A DNA stretch of 64,000 nt from Georgenia sp. SYP-B2076 (GCF_003991205.1 NZ_RXOZ01000011.1:615683-679682), one strand, 5' to 3'; positions 36,668 through 46,067 are shown, counted from the stretch's first letter. Notes: generated by a model from the sequence alone, not told the origin. A program made the numbers and translations.

Positions 36668-36796
36668 GGGGCCGCCGTCGGGTCGCCGGTGTCTGGTCAG
36701 CGCCCCGCCCGCGTGCCAACCTTGCCTCACGGCGGTCACCCGCTCGCAGCAGGCATCTCGACGACGGGCACGGGCGCCCAGGAGAGAGGTTGTGCC

Positions 36797-37672
36797 ATGA
36801 CATCCCCGACATTCCCCGACGGCGCGGTGGTCGTCGGCGTGGACGGCACGGGCAAGGCGGAACGGGCCCTCGTCTGGGCCGGGAACGAGGCCGCTCGTCG
36901 CAAGGCCGCGGTGCACATCGTCTACGCCTTCCCCTGGCTCACGTCCGTGCGCAGCGACGTGGTCATGCCGGCGGCGGACGTGGTCGAGGCGGGCGAGCGC
37001 ATCACCACGGCGGCGATGAACCAGGTCCGCGCCGCGCACCCGGAGGTCACGGTCACCACCGAGGTCCTCCTGGAGGAGCCCGACGTCGCCCTCGTCAACG
37101 CCTCGGAGCGCGCGTCCTTCGTCGTGATGGGCGCCCGGGGCCTCGGGAGGATCGCGAGCCGGCTGCGTGGCTCGGTCTCGCAGAAGGTCGCCTCCCACGC
37201 CCACAGCCCGGTGGTCGTGGTCCGCGAGGAGGCCAAGAAGATCGACGGTCCCGTGGTGGTCGGCGTCGACCTCGAGGACAACGCCACGAACGTGCTGGAG
37301 TTCGCCTTCGCCACCGCGGCCAGCCGCGGGTTCGGCGTGCTGGTCGTCCACGCGGACCGCGGGGACAACGTCCGCCCAGAGTTCGTGGACGAGGGCGTGC
37401 AGCGCTTCCTCAGCAAGCGGTCGGAGGCGACCGCCCGGGCGGTCGAGGAACTGGTCTCGGGTGTGCGGGAGCGGTACCCCGAGGTTCCCGTCGAGATCAA
37501 GCGAGTCGCGGGTCACCCGGTGGACGCGCTCGTGAGCGAGTCCGAGCAGGCGTGCATGGTCGTCGTGGGCAGCCGTGGTCGCCGCGGCCTCGCCGGCCTC
37601 GGCTCGGTCAGCCGCGGCGTCCTCCACGAGGCGCCCGTGGTGGCGGTCGTCCGGGAGCCGGCGGCGACGTAG
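36797..37672 (+). CDS. Universal stress protein, two UspA domains
   Basis: A 291-residue protein of two tandem Usp domains. Domain 1 opens VVVGVDGTGKAERALVWAGNEA and ends MGARGLGRIASRLRGSVSQKVASHAHSPVVVV, carrying the G-x2-G-x9-G-S/T ATP-binding motif. Domain 2 opens GPVVVGVDLEDNATNVLEFAF and ends VVGSRGRRGLAGLGSVSRGVLHEAPVVAVV. AGGAGAGAGG precedes ATG 36797. It probably binds ATP and helps in dormancy or low-oxygen survival, as family members in actinobacteria do. A damaged paralogue lies at 59110-59773. Confidence 0.92.
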   Translation: MTSPTFPDGAVVVGVDGTGKAERALVWAGNEAARRKAAVHIVYAFPWLTSVRSDVVMPAADVVEAGERITTAAMNQVRAAHPEVTVTTEVLLEEPDVALVNASERASFVVMGARGLGRIASRLRGSVSQKVASHAHSPVVVVREEAKKIDGPVVVGVDLEDNATNVLEFAFATAASRGFGVLVVHADRGDNVRPEFVDEGVQRFLSKRSEATARAVEELVSGVRERYPEVPVEIKRVAGHPVDALVSESEQACMVVVGSRGRRGLAGLGSVSRGVLHEAPVVAVVREPAAT

Positions 37673-37733
37673 ACGCCCGGGGGCTGCGGGACGCCGCGAG
37701 CGATGGGGACGCCGCTGGGCACGGGGACGCCGC

Positions 37734-37967
37734 TCAGTGCCCGAAGGCCTCCTCGAGCCACCACGATGGCTCGTCGCCGACCACTTTCGCGTCGACGAGC
37801 AGCGGGGTCGAGCGTGTCCCCTCCAGCCAGGTGCGGACGGCGGCTACGTCCGCCACAGCGCGCACCGTCACCCCCGTGAACCCGTAGCCGCGTGGGATGG
37901 CCGCGATGTCGGTCGGTGGGAGGACGACGGTCGACAGGTCCGCCCCTGACGGGGCGAGGTGGTGCAG
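37734..37967 (-). pseudogene. C-terminal remnant of a thiamine-pyrophosphate-dependent enzyme
   Basis: Read from 37967 leftward the frame gives LHHLAPSGADLSTVVLPPTD, then DIAAIPRGYGFTGVTVRAVAD, RTWLEGTRSTPLLVDAKVVG and a terminal PSWWLEEAFGH followed by TGA at 37734-37736. This is the C-terminal end of acetolactate-synthase-like TPP enzymes. No start or N-terminal domains are present: upstream the sequence switches abruptly to a cyclase-family remnant. Confidence 0.7.
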
Positions 37968-38440
37968 ACTCCTCGGCCACCCACTGCGCGCACGCCGCAG
38001 ACATGCCGGGGCTGTGCGGGCCCGTCTCGCTCCGGTTGATCCCCTGCTCCTGCGTCACGCGGGCCGACCAGCGGTGCGGCACAGGAGCCAGCCGCCGTCG
38101 TGCAGCGGCCCGTGCTCGTCCACGAAGGCCCGGATGTGCTCCACCTCGACGAGGAAGTCCGGGTCCGCGGTCACGTTCGCCGCATCGTCGCGGACCACCG
38201 CCGGGGCGATGAGGCGGGCCGGCGGCACGGAGGAGATATCTTCCTGGTCCCGCCCGGTGATTCAGTGTTCCGGGGCGTCGAAGTGGGTTCCTGTGTGCTC
38301 ACCCGTGCGGAAGTTGTTCCAGTACCAGGCCGAGCCGCGGTCGTCGTACCGGCTGATCTCCTCGAGCTGGAAGCGGGCGGTCTGGCCCAGCTGTCCGGCC
38401 AGCCCGGCACACGGCACCGGACCCGTACCGGCAGAACGGC
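37968..38440 (-). pseudogene. Decayed cyclase-family (kynurenine formamidase-like) gene
   Basis: Minus-strand translation recovers LGQTARFQLEEISRYDDRGS, AWYWNNFRTGEHTGTHFDAP and EH, then a TGA (38262-38264) where the family has Trp, then ITGRDQEDISSVPPARLIAP, HIRAFVDEHGPLHDGGWLLC and, after a one-base deletion near 38070, RWSARVTQEQGINRSETGPH and SPGMSAACAQWVAEE. HTGTHFDAP is the metal-binding HxGTHxDxPxH motif of PF04199. The gene lacks its start, carries a nonsense and a frameshift mutation, and is fused by deletion to the TPP remnant. Such cyclase and TPP genes are often neighbours in actinobacteria (from memory). Confidence 0.75.
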
Positions 38441-38536
38441 TGAGCGGTCGCGCACCACGCGCCCGAGGGGCCGGGACACCGGCCGACGCCTATGCTGGGG
38501 CGGCCCGGCGCGGGCCGGGCGGGTGGAGGAGCTGTC

Positions 38537-39079
38537 GTGGACGAGGGATCGGACGGCCGCGGCCGGGCCGGCAGGCTGGCGCAGGCGTCGGGGCCGGACG
38601 ACGACCTGTCCGACGGCCGTCGCGAGAGCCCGGAGCAGCGCGCCGACCGGAACTGGAACGAGCTTCTCCAGGAGCTGCGCGTCACGCAGACGGGGGTCCA
38701 GATCCTCACCGGCTTCCTGCTCACCCTGCCGTTCCAGAACCGTTTCGCCGACCTCGCCCCGGATCAGGTCGTCGTCTACCTCGTCCTGGTCATCCTCGCC
38801 GCCGCGACGACCGTGCTCGTGATCGCGCCGGTGAGCCTGCACCGCCTCCTGTTCCAGCGACGGCTCAAGCCGGAGCTCGTCCGGGCAGGCCACCTCGCCG
38901 TGCTCGGCGGCCTCGTGTCGCTCGCGCTGGTCGTCTCCGGCACGGTCCTGCTCATCTTCGACGTCGTCGTGGGGCGCGGCGCGGCGATCGGTGCCGCCGG
39001 TGGGATCCTCGCGGTGCTTCTCGTGGGCTGGCTGCTCGTGCCGATCCTCTTCGGGCGCCGGGGGCGCCGCCGCCCATGA
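38537..39079 (+). CDS. DUF6328 family membrane protein
   Basis: A 180-residue protein with a 45-residue acidic N-terminus, then NWNELLQELRVTQTGVQILTGFLLTLPFQ and four membrane helices, fitting DUF6328 of unknown function. GTG 38537 has GGAGGAG upstream. Its TGA overlaps the ATG of arfB (ATGA), so the two are probably co-translated. Confidence 0.8.
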   Translation: MDEGSDGRGRAGRLAQASGPDDDLSDGRRESPEQRADRNWNELLQELRVTQTGVQILTGFLLTLPFQNRFADLAPDQVVVYLVLVILAAATTVLVIAPVSLHRLLFQRRLKPELVRAGHLAVLGGLVSLALVVSGTVLLIFDVVVGRGAAIGAAGGILAVLLVGWLLVPILFGRRGRRRP

Positions 39080-39501
39080 TCGAGCCGGTCCGGGTGACCT
39101 CGACGGTCGTGCTGGACCCGGGCGAGCTGCGGTGGCGGTTCTCGCGCTCCCGCGGGCCCGGCGGGCAGGGCGTCAACACGACCGACTCGCGCGTCGAGGT
39201 CGCGCTGGACGTCGCCCGGACGCCGTCCCTGAGCCAGGCGCAGCGAGAACGCGTCCTGACGGCGCTCGAGGGCCGGCTCGTCGACGGCGTGCTCACGATC
39301 GCGGCCTCCGAGCACCGTTCGCAGCTGCAGAACCGGCGTGCGGCCCTCATGCGGCTCGTCGCGCTCCTGCGGGAGGCGCTCGCGCCGCCCGCCCGTGCGC
39401 GTCGCGCCACCCGGCCCTCGCGGGGCGCCGTGCGCCGGCGCGCCGAGTCCAAGCAGAACCGCAGCAGGACCAAGCAGCTGCGTCGTCGACCGACTGACTG
39501 A
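39076..39501 (+). CDS. arfB: Peptidyl-tRNA hydrolase ArfB (class I release-factor-like)
   Basis: A 141-residue protein with the catalytic GGQ motif in RSRGPGGQGVNTTDSRVEV and a basic, disordered C-terminal tail (SKQNRSRTKQLRRR) that in ArfB/YaeJ enters the mRNA channel of stalled ribosomes. It hydrolyses peptidyl-tRNA on non-stop complexes. Length matches the family (about 140). It overlaps the upstream gene by 4 bases. Confidence 0.93.
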   Translation: MIEPVRVTSTVVLDPGELRWRFSRSRGPGGQGVNTTDSRVEVALDVARTPSLSQAQRERVLTALEGRLVDGVLTIAASEHRSQLQNRRAALMRLVALLREALAPPARARRATRPSRGAVRRRAESKQNRSRTKQLRRRPTD

Positions 39502-39541
39502 CTGACCGACTGATCCCACACCTGAGGCACGGGAGAGGCAC

Positions 39542-40003
39542 ATGGACCGCACAGACACGCTGGTCGCCGCGCAGGCCGTCGCCCTGGCAGGCCTGGCGTG
39601 GCCCGGGCCACCGCTGTGGCGACCGAGGGCGCCGGTCCGCGCCGCGGGGGTCCTGCTCGCCGCCGCGGGCGCCGCGCTCGCCCTCGCCGGCGTGCGGCCG
39701 TACGGGCGTCACCTCACCCCGCACGTGCAGCCCGCGCCGGCGGTGCCGTTGATCACCACTGGCGCCTACCGCGTCATCCGGCATCCGATCTACACCGGGC
39801 TGACGCTGGGCGGCGCGGGGGTGGCGCTGCTCCGCCGTCGCCCCGAGCCGGTGGCGTCCTGGGCGGTCCTGACCGCCGTCCTCACGACCAAGTCGCTCCT
39901 CGAGGAGCGCGCCCTCACCAAGCGCTTCGGTGCGCAGTACGTCGCCTACGCGGCGCGGACGCCCCGTCTGCCCGGCCGACGCCGGCGACGTGCGGACGGA
40001 TAG
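39542..40003 (+). CDS. Small membrane methyltransferase (ICMT/PEMT-like)
   Basis: A 153-residue multi-pass protein resembling the isoprenylcysteine carboxyl methyltransferase/phospholipid methyltransferase fold: LITTGAYRVIRHPIYTGLTLGGAG carries the conserved RHPxYxG and SLLEERALTKRFGAQYVAYAARTPRLPG the EE and SAM-contacting residues. Substrate unknown. It starts 40 bases after arfB; the gap contains GACT repeats. Confidence 0.82.
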   Translation: MDRTDTLVAAQAVALAGLAWPGPPLWRPRAPVRAAGVLLAAAGAALALAGVRPYGRHLTPHVQPAPAVPLITTGAYRVIRHPIYTGLTLGGAGVALLRRRPEPVASWAVLTAVLTTKSLLEERALTKRFGAQYVAYAARTPRLPGRRRRRADG

Positions 40004-40467
40004 GTCGACCTCGCCCCCCCGACTGACACCAAACGCACCACCGCAAGCGCCCAGACCCAGCAACAACGTGTCACTCGACGCGCCCCCCGCGGGCCGCGGG
40101 CTTGAGCCGCGCAGCCCACCTGCGCCCGGGCGCCCGGAGCCGCGGCGCCGCGGAGCTCCGCAGCCGGGGCTGTGGGCTGTGGGCTGTCGACCGCCGAGCG
40201 CCGCGCGCCGGCTGCGCCGACTGCGCCGACTGGGTGACGGCTATGGCTCACCGCCGCAGGCGCCACCGGGGGACACACCCTCGACGACCCTCAAATCACC
40301 CCAAATCACCCCCGCCCTCGCCCCCCACCCACCTTCCGATTTTCCCCCGGACTTCATCCAGCCCATGCGTGGCAGGCGCTGTAGGACACGTGTTGGACTC
40401 GAATCTGACCAAGCCGACGTCGGCTTCCAGGACCTCCTGGGGTGCCGACGACGGCACGGGAGGACAC
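40004..40467. other. 464-base region upstream of the Pls/PosA-family NRPS gene
   Basis: No convincing gene. It contains the palindrome CCCGCGGGCCGCGGG (about 40088-40102), GGGCTGT repeated three times (40165-40185), CTGCGCCGA twice (40212-40229) and CAAATCACCC twice (40292-40311). In-frame open reading back to 40102 exists but lacks family similarity and is Arg/Ser-rich, so it is treated as the promoter/leader region of the NRPS operon. The exact promoter could not be fixed. Confidence 0.5.
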
Positions 40468-43400
40468 GTGACGGAACAGTCGTCGCTCGGGCAGGGATCG
40501 GGCACCTTCGAGACAGGCAAGCCGCGCCACGAGACGCTGGGTGTGGGAGTCCAGGACAGGCCGCGCACCACCCACCGGAGGGGGCCGCACCCGTCCCGGT
40601 TGCACCACGTCTTCGAGAGCACCTGCGACGCCAGGCCGGACGCCACGGCGCTCGAGTGCGAAGGTAGGAGCGTGAGCTACAGCGAGCTGGACGGGCTCGC
40701 CAACCGCCTCGCCAACTACCTCCTGGCCACGGGCCTCGCCCCCGGCTCGCGCGTCGGGATCCTGATCCCACGGTCGGTCGAGATGTATGCGTCGCTGCTC
40801 GCCTCGCTGAAGGCGGCGGCGACCTTCGTGCCGATCGATCCCTCGGCGCCGGCGGAGCGGCTCGCGTTCATCGCCGAGGACTCCGCGCTGGACCTGGTGC
40901 TGACCACGTCGGCCTTCGCGGACGTCTGCGACGAGCTGCCCATCCGGGTTGTGCACGTCGATGCCGTGGGCGGCGAGCTGCTCGGAGCGCCGAAGGGGCG
41001 CCCCAGCATCGCCGCGTCGGGCGACCCGGTCTGCTACATCATCTACACCTCGGGCTCCAGCGGGCGGCCCAAGGGTGTCGAGGTCACCCAGTCGAGCATC
41101 TGCAACTTCATCAGCATCATCCCGGAGATCTACGGGGTGCTGCCCTCGGACCGCGTCTACCAGGGCATGACGATCTCGTTCGACTTCTCCATCGAGGAGA
41201 TCTGGCCCACCTGGGCAGTCGGGGCGACGGTCGTGGCGGGTCCCGACGACGGGCGCCGGGTGGGCGCCGGCCTCGCGGACTTCCTCGAGGACGCGGCCAT
41301 CACGATGATCTACTGCGTCCCGACGGTGCTGGCGACGCTCGACCGGACCATCCCCTCGATCCGCACCGTGAACGTCGGTGGCGAGGCCTGCCCGGCCGAG
41401 CTGGTCGAGCGCTGGGGAACTAACGGGCGGCGCATCCTCAACACCTACGGCCCCACCGAGACCACCGTGACCTGCACGTGGGCCGAGCTGCGCCCCGGCA
41501 AGCCCGTCACCATCGGCCGGGCGCTGCCGACCTACACGATCACCCTGCTCGACGACGCGCGCCGGCCGGTGCCTCACGGCGAGGTCGGGGAGATCTGCGT
41601 CGGTGGCCCGGGTGTGGCACGCGGGTACGTCAACCGGCCCGACCTCACGGCGGACCGGTTCATCCCCGACCCCCGTGGCGGCGGGAGGATCTACCGGACC
41701 GGTGACCTCGGACGGATTCTCCCGGACGGGGAGATCGAGTACCTGGGACGGGCGGACAGCGAGATCAAGATCCGCGGGCACCGCGTGGACCTGCAGGAGA
41801 TCGAGAACCTCCTCCTCGAGGACGAGCACGTCTCCGCGGCGGTGGTCAAGCTCCTGCCCTCCCCCGGCACGGGAGGCGAGCTCGCCGGCTACCTCTTGAT
41901 GAACGAGTCCCTGCCCGTGGACGGCGCGCTCCTGACCCGCCTGCACGCCGAGCTGCGTCGCAAGGTGCCGCCCTACATGGTGCCCGCGTACCTCGAGGTC
42001 CTCGACGAGATCCCGATGCTGCCCAGCGGCAAGGTGGACCGCAAGAACCTCCCCGACCCGCAGACCCAGCGCCTCATCGGCGGGGACAAGGAGCACGTCG
42101 CCGCCCGGACCCCCACCGAGCAGCGGATCGCCGCCGTCTGGGAGGAGGTGCTCCATCTGCCCGCGGGCACGATCTCGGTGGAGGCCGACTTCTTCGACGA
42201 CCTGGGCGGTCACTCGCTCATCGCCGCGACCGTCGTCTCCCGGCTGCGTTCCGGGCAGAGCGACTCGCGCCTGTCGATCATGGACCTGTACGCACATCCC
42301 ACGGTCGCCTCCCTCGCGCAGCGGCAGGACGAGGACTCCCTCGAGCGGGACGCCCTGGGCGGGACGCAGGTCGAGGCGGCCGCCCCGCCGCGCCCGAAGC
42401 CGCCGCGACGGTGGCGGGTGGCGACCCTCGGCCTGGCCCAGGTCGGGTGGATCTACACGATGCTCGTCGTCTTCATGCTGCCCATCGCGGTCGTCTACAG
42501 CATCCACCGGGGCGAGCCGTCCGTCGTGATGGTCGAGCAGCTCGCGCTCACCTTCCCGGTCTCCTACCTCGTCGGCCGGTGGCTCTTGCCGCTGGCCGCC
42601 GTCCGGCTGCTCTGCCGACGGCTGGGGGCGGGCACCTACCCGCTGTGGGGCTGGGTGCACCTGCGCGTGTGGGCGGCGCAGAAGGCCATGACCCTCTCGC
42701 CGCTGAACATGCTCTCCGGCTCGCCCTGGGCCGCGGGCTACCTGCGCCTGGCGGGGGCGCGCGTGGGCGAGGCGTGCCACATCGGTACCGCGCAGATCCC
42801 GCTGCCCTCCCTGCTCACCCTCGGTGACGGCGCGACGGTCAGCTATGCCGCCCACCTCAACGCCTTCGACATCGCCGACGGCGTGCTCACCATCGGGCAC
42901 ATCCGGGTCGAACGGGACGCCGTGGTGGGGGCGAACACCGTCCTGCACGGACCCTGCACGGTCGGTGCCGGCGCGATCCTGCGGGAGCAGTCGCTCCTGC
43001 AGTCCGGTCAGTCGGTCCCCCCGGGCCAGACCTGGCTCGGGTCGCCGGCGAAGCCGCTGGCGTCGAAGGGCGACCCGGTCTTCGAGCTGATGGCCGACTG
43101 CACGCTCGCGCCCCGCACGTGGCCGCATCGGCTGCTACCCGGCTTCGCCGTCGGGCTGGCGATCCTCGAGCTCATGCCGCTCGCCACGCTCGTGCCGATC
43201 GTGGCCCTCGTGTGGTGGTCGCTGCTCCAGCAGGGCGAGCTGGCCGCGCTGATCGTCACCGCGTGCTCCGGGCCGCTGTTCGTAGCCACCACCTGCACGC
43301 TCATCCTGGGCATCCGACGGCTGGCGCTGCCCGCGACGCCGGTGGGCGTGCACCACCTCCGCTCGCAGCTGGGCATGGAGAAGTGGTTCGGGGACAAGCT

Positions 43401-44610
43401 CTTCGAGCTGAGCCTGGAGCTGACGAACACGCTGTACTCGACGCTGTACACGCCGATCTGGCTGCGAGCGCTGGGGGCGCGCGTCGGGCGCGGCGCGGAG
43501 GTCTCGACGATCGCGAACATCGACCCCGACCTGCTCACCCTCGAGGCGGACAGCTTCGTCGCCGACATGGCGAGCGTCGGCAGCGCTACGTACTGCAACG
43601 GCCACGTCGCCTTCCGCGCCACCGACGTCGGCACCCGTGCCTTCGTCGGCAACGCCTCGTTCATCCCGTCGGGCATGCACCTGGGTGACGGCTCGCTCAT
43701 CGGCGTCCAGTCGGTCCCGCCCGTCGCGGGCGTCGCCCCGGGCACGTCGTGGCTCGGCTCGCCGCCGTTCTTCCTGCCGCGCCGCGAGATGTACGACGAG
43801 TTCACCGAGGCACAGACGTTCCGCCCGTCCCGCCGTCAGGTCCGCAACCGCTACATCATCGAGTTCTTCCGGATCGTGCTGCCCAGTTCGGTCCTGGCGC
43901 TCTCCACCTTCGCGACGCTGTACACGCTCTCCTTCGTCGCCGCCTCGCAGGCGATGTGGGCAGTCGTCCTCGCCCTCCCCGCCATCGCGCTGACGGCCAG
44001 CCTGACCGTGGTGCTCCTCGTCGCAGCGCTCAAGTGGGTCGTCGTGGGCAGGTACCGCCCACGGGTCGAGCCGCTGTGGAGCGGCTTCGTGCGTCGGACC
44101 GAGTTCGTCACCGGCATCTACGAGGCCGCCGCGGTCCCGGTGCTGCTCGCCATGCTGGCCGGCACGCCCCTGCTCGGCCCTGTGCTGCGCCTGTTCGGCG
44201 CGAAGGTCGGCCGGCGCACGCTCGTGGACACCACCTACCTCACCGAGTTCGACCTCGTCCGCATCGGCGACGACGTCGCGGTCGGCACCGCGGCGTCGCT
44301 GCAGACGCACCTCTTTGAGGACCGCGTCATGAAGATGTCCACGATCACCCTCTCCGAGCGGTCCAGCGTCGGCTGCCGGGCGGTCGTGCTCTACGACTCC
44401 GTCGTCGGCCAGGACGTCACACTGGCGCCCCTGTCCCTGGTGATGAAGGGCGAGAGCCTCCTGCCGGGCACGACGTGGTGCGGGATCCCCGCCCAGCCGG
44501 GCGAACGGCGCCCGCGCCCCCAGCCCGACCGGACCGTGAAGCGCGAGCGTGTCCCGCGGCCCGGCCTGTCCGCGCAGCCCGACCGGGCCACCGATGAGGG
44601 AGCGTCGTGA
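40468..44610 (+). CDS. Pls/PosA-family non-ribosomal peptide synthetase (homopoly(amino acid) synthetase)
   Basis: A 1380-residue single-module synthetase. Adenylation domain about 45-540: A3 YTSGSSGRPKGVEV, A5 NTYGPTETTV, A7 YRTGDLGRI, A10 PSGKVDRKNLP. Carrier domain with DDLGGHS, phosphopantetheine on Ser583. From residue 650 six membrane helices in three pairs alternate with three left-handed beta-helix, acyltransferase-like domains (TIGR02353 type), each with hexapeptide-style repeats. There is no normal condensation or thioesterase domain. This is the architecture of epsilon-poly-L-lysine synthetase Pls (about 1319 residues) and polyornithine synthetase PosA, which polymerise one amino acid at the membrane. 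Hand-derived specificity code D-F-E-Y-N-G-T-V-T-K; Glu at the third place suggests a basic amino acid. GGGAGG precedes GTG 40468. First gene of an operon with PPTase and M1 peptidase. Confidence 0.9.
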   Translation: MTEQSSLGQGSGTFETGKPRHETLGVGVQDRPRTTHRRGPHPSRLHHVFESTCDARPDATALECEGRSVSYSELDGLANRLANYLLATGLAPGSRVGILIPRSVEMYASLLASLKAAATFVPIDPSAPAERLAFIAEDSALDLVLTTSAFADVCDELPIRVVHVDAVGGELLGAPKGRPSIAASGDPVCYIIYTSGSSGRPKGVEVTQSSICNFISIIPEIYGVLPSDRVYQGMTISFDFSIEEIWPTWAVGATVVAGPDDGRRVGAGLADFLEDAAITMIYCVPTVLATLDRTIPSIRTVNVGGEACPAELVERWGTNGRRILNTYGPTETTVTCTWAELRPGKPVTIGRALPTYTITLLDDARRPVPHGEVGEICVGGPGVARGYVNRPDLTADRFIPDPRGGGRIYRTGDLGRILPDGEIEYLGRADSEIKIRGHRVDLQEIENLLLEDEHVSAAVVKLLPSPGTGGELAGYLLMNESLPVDGALLTRLHAELRRKVPPYMVPAYLEVLDEIPMLPSGKVDRKNLPDPQTQRLIGGDKEHVAARTPTEQRIAAVWEEVLHLPAGTISVEADFFDDLGGHSLIAATVVSRLRSGQSDSRLSIMDLYAHPTVASLAQRQDEDSLERDALGGTQVEAAAPPRPKPPRRWRVATLGLAQVGWIYTMLVVFMLPIAVVYSIHRGEPSVVMVEQLALTFPVSYLVGRWLLPLAAVRLLCRRLGAGTYPLWGWVHLRVWAAQKAMTLSPLNMLSGSPWAAGYLRLAGARVGEACHIGTAQIPLPSLLTLGDGATVSYAAHLNAFDIADGVLTIGHIRVERDAVVGANTVLHGPCTVGAGAILREQSLLQSGQSVPPGQTWLGSPAKPLASKGDPVFELMADCTLAPRTWPHRLLPGFAVGLAILELMPLATLVPIVALVWWSLLQQGELAALIVTACSGPLFVATTCTLILGIRRLALPATPVGVHHLRSQLGMEKWFGDKLFELSLELTNTLYSTLYTPIWLRALGARVGRGAEVSTIANIDPDLLTLEADSFVADMASVGSATYCNGHVAFRATDVGTRAFVGNASFIPSGMHLGDGSLIGVQSVPPVAGVAPGTSWLGSPPFFLPRREMYDEFTEAQTFRPSRRQVRNRYIIEFFRIVLPSSVLALSTFATLYTLSFVAASQAMWAVVLALPAIALTASLTVVLLVAALKWVVVGRYRPRVEPLWSGFVRRTEFVTGIYEAAAVPVLLAMLAGTPLLGPVLRLFGAKVGRRTLVDTTYLTEFDLVRIGDDVAVGTAASLQTHLFEDRVMKMSTITLSERSSVGCRAVVLYDSVVGQDVTLAPLSLVMKGESLLPGTTWCGIPAQPGERRPRPQPDRTVKRERVPRPGLSAQPDRATDEGAS

Positions 44611-46061
44611 TGCGCCGCCAGGCACCACCCCTGTCCGCGAACGCCGGGGGGCCCCCGCTCCGGGTCACGCCCATCGAGGAGTCGACGACGAGCACGCGAG
44701 CCGCCACACCGGCGGCCCCACAGGTCGTGGCGGGACCGGGCCCCGGGCCGGTGACGACCACCCGGCCCGCCGCAGCCGCCGCCGCCGAGGTGACGATCCC
44801 CCACGACTGCGAGCCGGCCACGCTCGCCGCCAAGCGCGGGGCCGGCGCGGCCAAACCAGGCCGGCTCACCGGGATCGACATCGCCCGCTGTGTGGCGGTC
44901 TTCGCGATGATGTCCGTGCACATCCTTCCCGCCGTCGGACCGAACGGGGCCATGTCCCTGCCCTTCGTCCTCGCGGCGGGGAAGTCGGCGGCGCTGTTCG
45001 CCGTCGTGGCCGGGGTCGGCGTCGCCTTCTCCTCGGGCCGGGAGAAGCGCCCGCGCGGCCGCCGCTGGGTGGCCGCCGCCGCCTCCATGGTCGTCCGCGC
45101 GGTTCTCATCGCGACGATCGGGCTGCTGCTCGGCGAGGTTGTCCCCTTCGACACGGCCGCGGTGATCCTCGCGTACTACGGGATCCTGTTCGTGCTCGCG
45201 ATCCCGCTGCTGTCCCTGTCGGTCCGCTCCCTCGCCGTCCTCGGGCTGGTGTCCGCGGTCGTCATCCCCGTCCTGAGCCACCTGGTGCGCCCGGAGCTGG
45301 GTACGCCGGCCCTGATCAACCCGACCTTCGGTGAGCTCGCCGACCCGGGCGCGCTCCTGAGCCAGCTGTCCCTGACCGGCATCTACCCGGCGGTCCCGTG
45401 GGTCGCCTACATCTGCGCCGGCATGGCGGTCGGACGATCCCGGCTCGCCTCGCGCGGCGTCGTCCTGCGGATCACCGTCATCGGCGTCGTCCTCGCGGTG
45501 GCCGCGAGCGCGACGTCGTGGTTGCTGCTGAACCCGCTCGGTGGCTGGAAGCACCTCGAGGCCGTCGCCCTGCCCAACATGACGCTCGTGGAGTACACCG
45601 ACCTGGTGGTCTGGGGCGCAGACGGCACGGTGCCGACCACGTCGCCCTGGTGGCTGGCCCTGCTCACGCCGCACTCGACGACGCCCCTGGACCTGCTGTA
45701 CACGACAGGGATCGCGCTGACGGTGGTCGGCGTCGCGCTCCTGCTCGGGCGGGTCGCGGGGCGGGTGCTGGCGCCGCTCGCCGCCGCCGGCAGCATGCCC
45801 CTGACCCTCTACTCCTTCCACCTCCTCATGCTCGCCTCCCCATTCATGCCCGCGAGCCCCACCGCGACCTTCGTGCTCCAGGCCGTCGTGCTCGTCACCT
45901 TCGCCAACCTGTGGAGCCGACGGTGCAAGCGGGGCCCGCTGGAGCACGCGCTCTCCTTCGTGACCGACCACGTGCGCACCCTCATCATGGGCGCGCGGCG
46001 GACGCCCACGCCCGACCACCGGACGCCCGACCACCCCCTCGCCCCGGCTGGGGCCCGGTAG
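44610..46061 (+). CDS. Multi-pass acyltransferase-like membrane protein (DUF1624/DUF418-like)
   Basis: A 483-residue protein: a 90-residue Ala/Pro/Thr-rich cytosolic lead, then about ten hydrophobic helices beginning GRLTGIDIARCVAVFAMMSVHILP, a pattern of heparan-alpha-glucosaminide N-acetyltransferase-like and DUF418 proteins; TLYSFHLLMLASP near the end is also typical. ATG 44610 shares its A with the NRPS stop codon (TGATG) and has GAGGGAG 7 nt upstream, so translation is coupled. In this setting it could acylate or export the polymer, which is inference without direct precedent known to me. Confidence 0.75.
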   Translation: MRRQAPPLSANAGGPPLRVTPIEESTTSTRAATPAAPQVVAGPGPGPVTTTRPAAAAAAEVTIPHDCEPATLAAKRGAGAAKPGRLTGIDIARCVAVFAMMSVHILPAVGPNGAMSLPFVLAAGKSAALFAVVAGVGVAFSSGREKRPRGRRWVAAAASMVVRAVLIATIGLLLGEVVPFDTAAVILAYYGILFVLAIPLLSLSVRSLAVLGLVSAVVIPVLSHLVRPELGTPALINPTFGELADPGALLSQLSLTGIYPAVPWVAYICAGMAVGRSRLASRGVVLRITVIGVVLAVAASATSWLLLNPLGGWKHLEAVALPNMTLVEYTDLVVWGADGTVPTTSPWWLALLTPHSTTPLDLLYTTGIALTVVGVALLLGRVAGRVLAPLAAAGSMPLTLYSFHLLMLASPFMPASPTATFVLQAVVLVTFANLWSRRCKRGPLEHALSFVTDHVRTLIMGARRTPTPDHRTPDHPLAPAGAR

Positions 46062-46067
46062 AGCACG

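Noticed and set aside
40102..40467. In-frame N-terminal extension of the NRPS
   Set aside because: Translation lacks adenylation-domain similarity and covers short DNA repeats; GTG 40468 has GGGAGG upstream and gives the expected family start.
44607..44609. GTG one codon before the acyltransferase-like start
   Set aside because: ATG 44610 has better spacing to GAGGGAG and forms a typical TGATG coupling.
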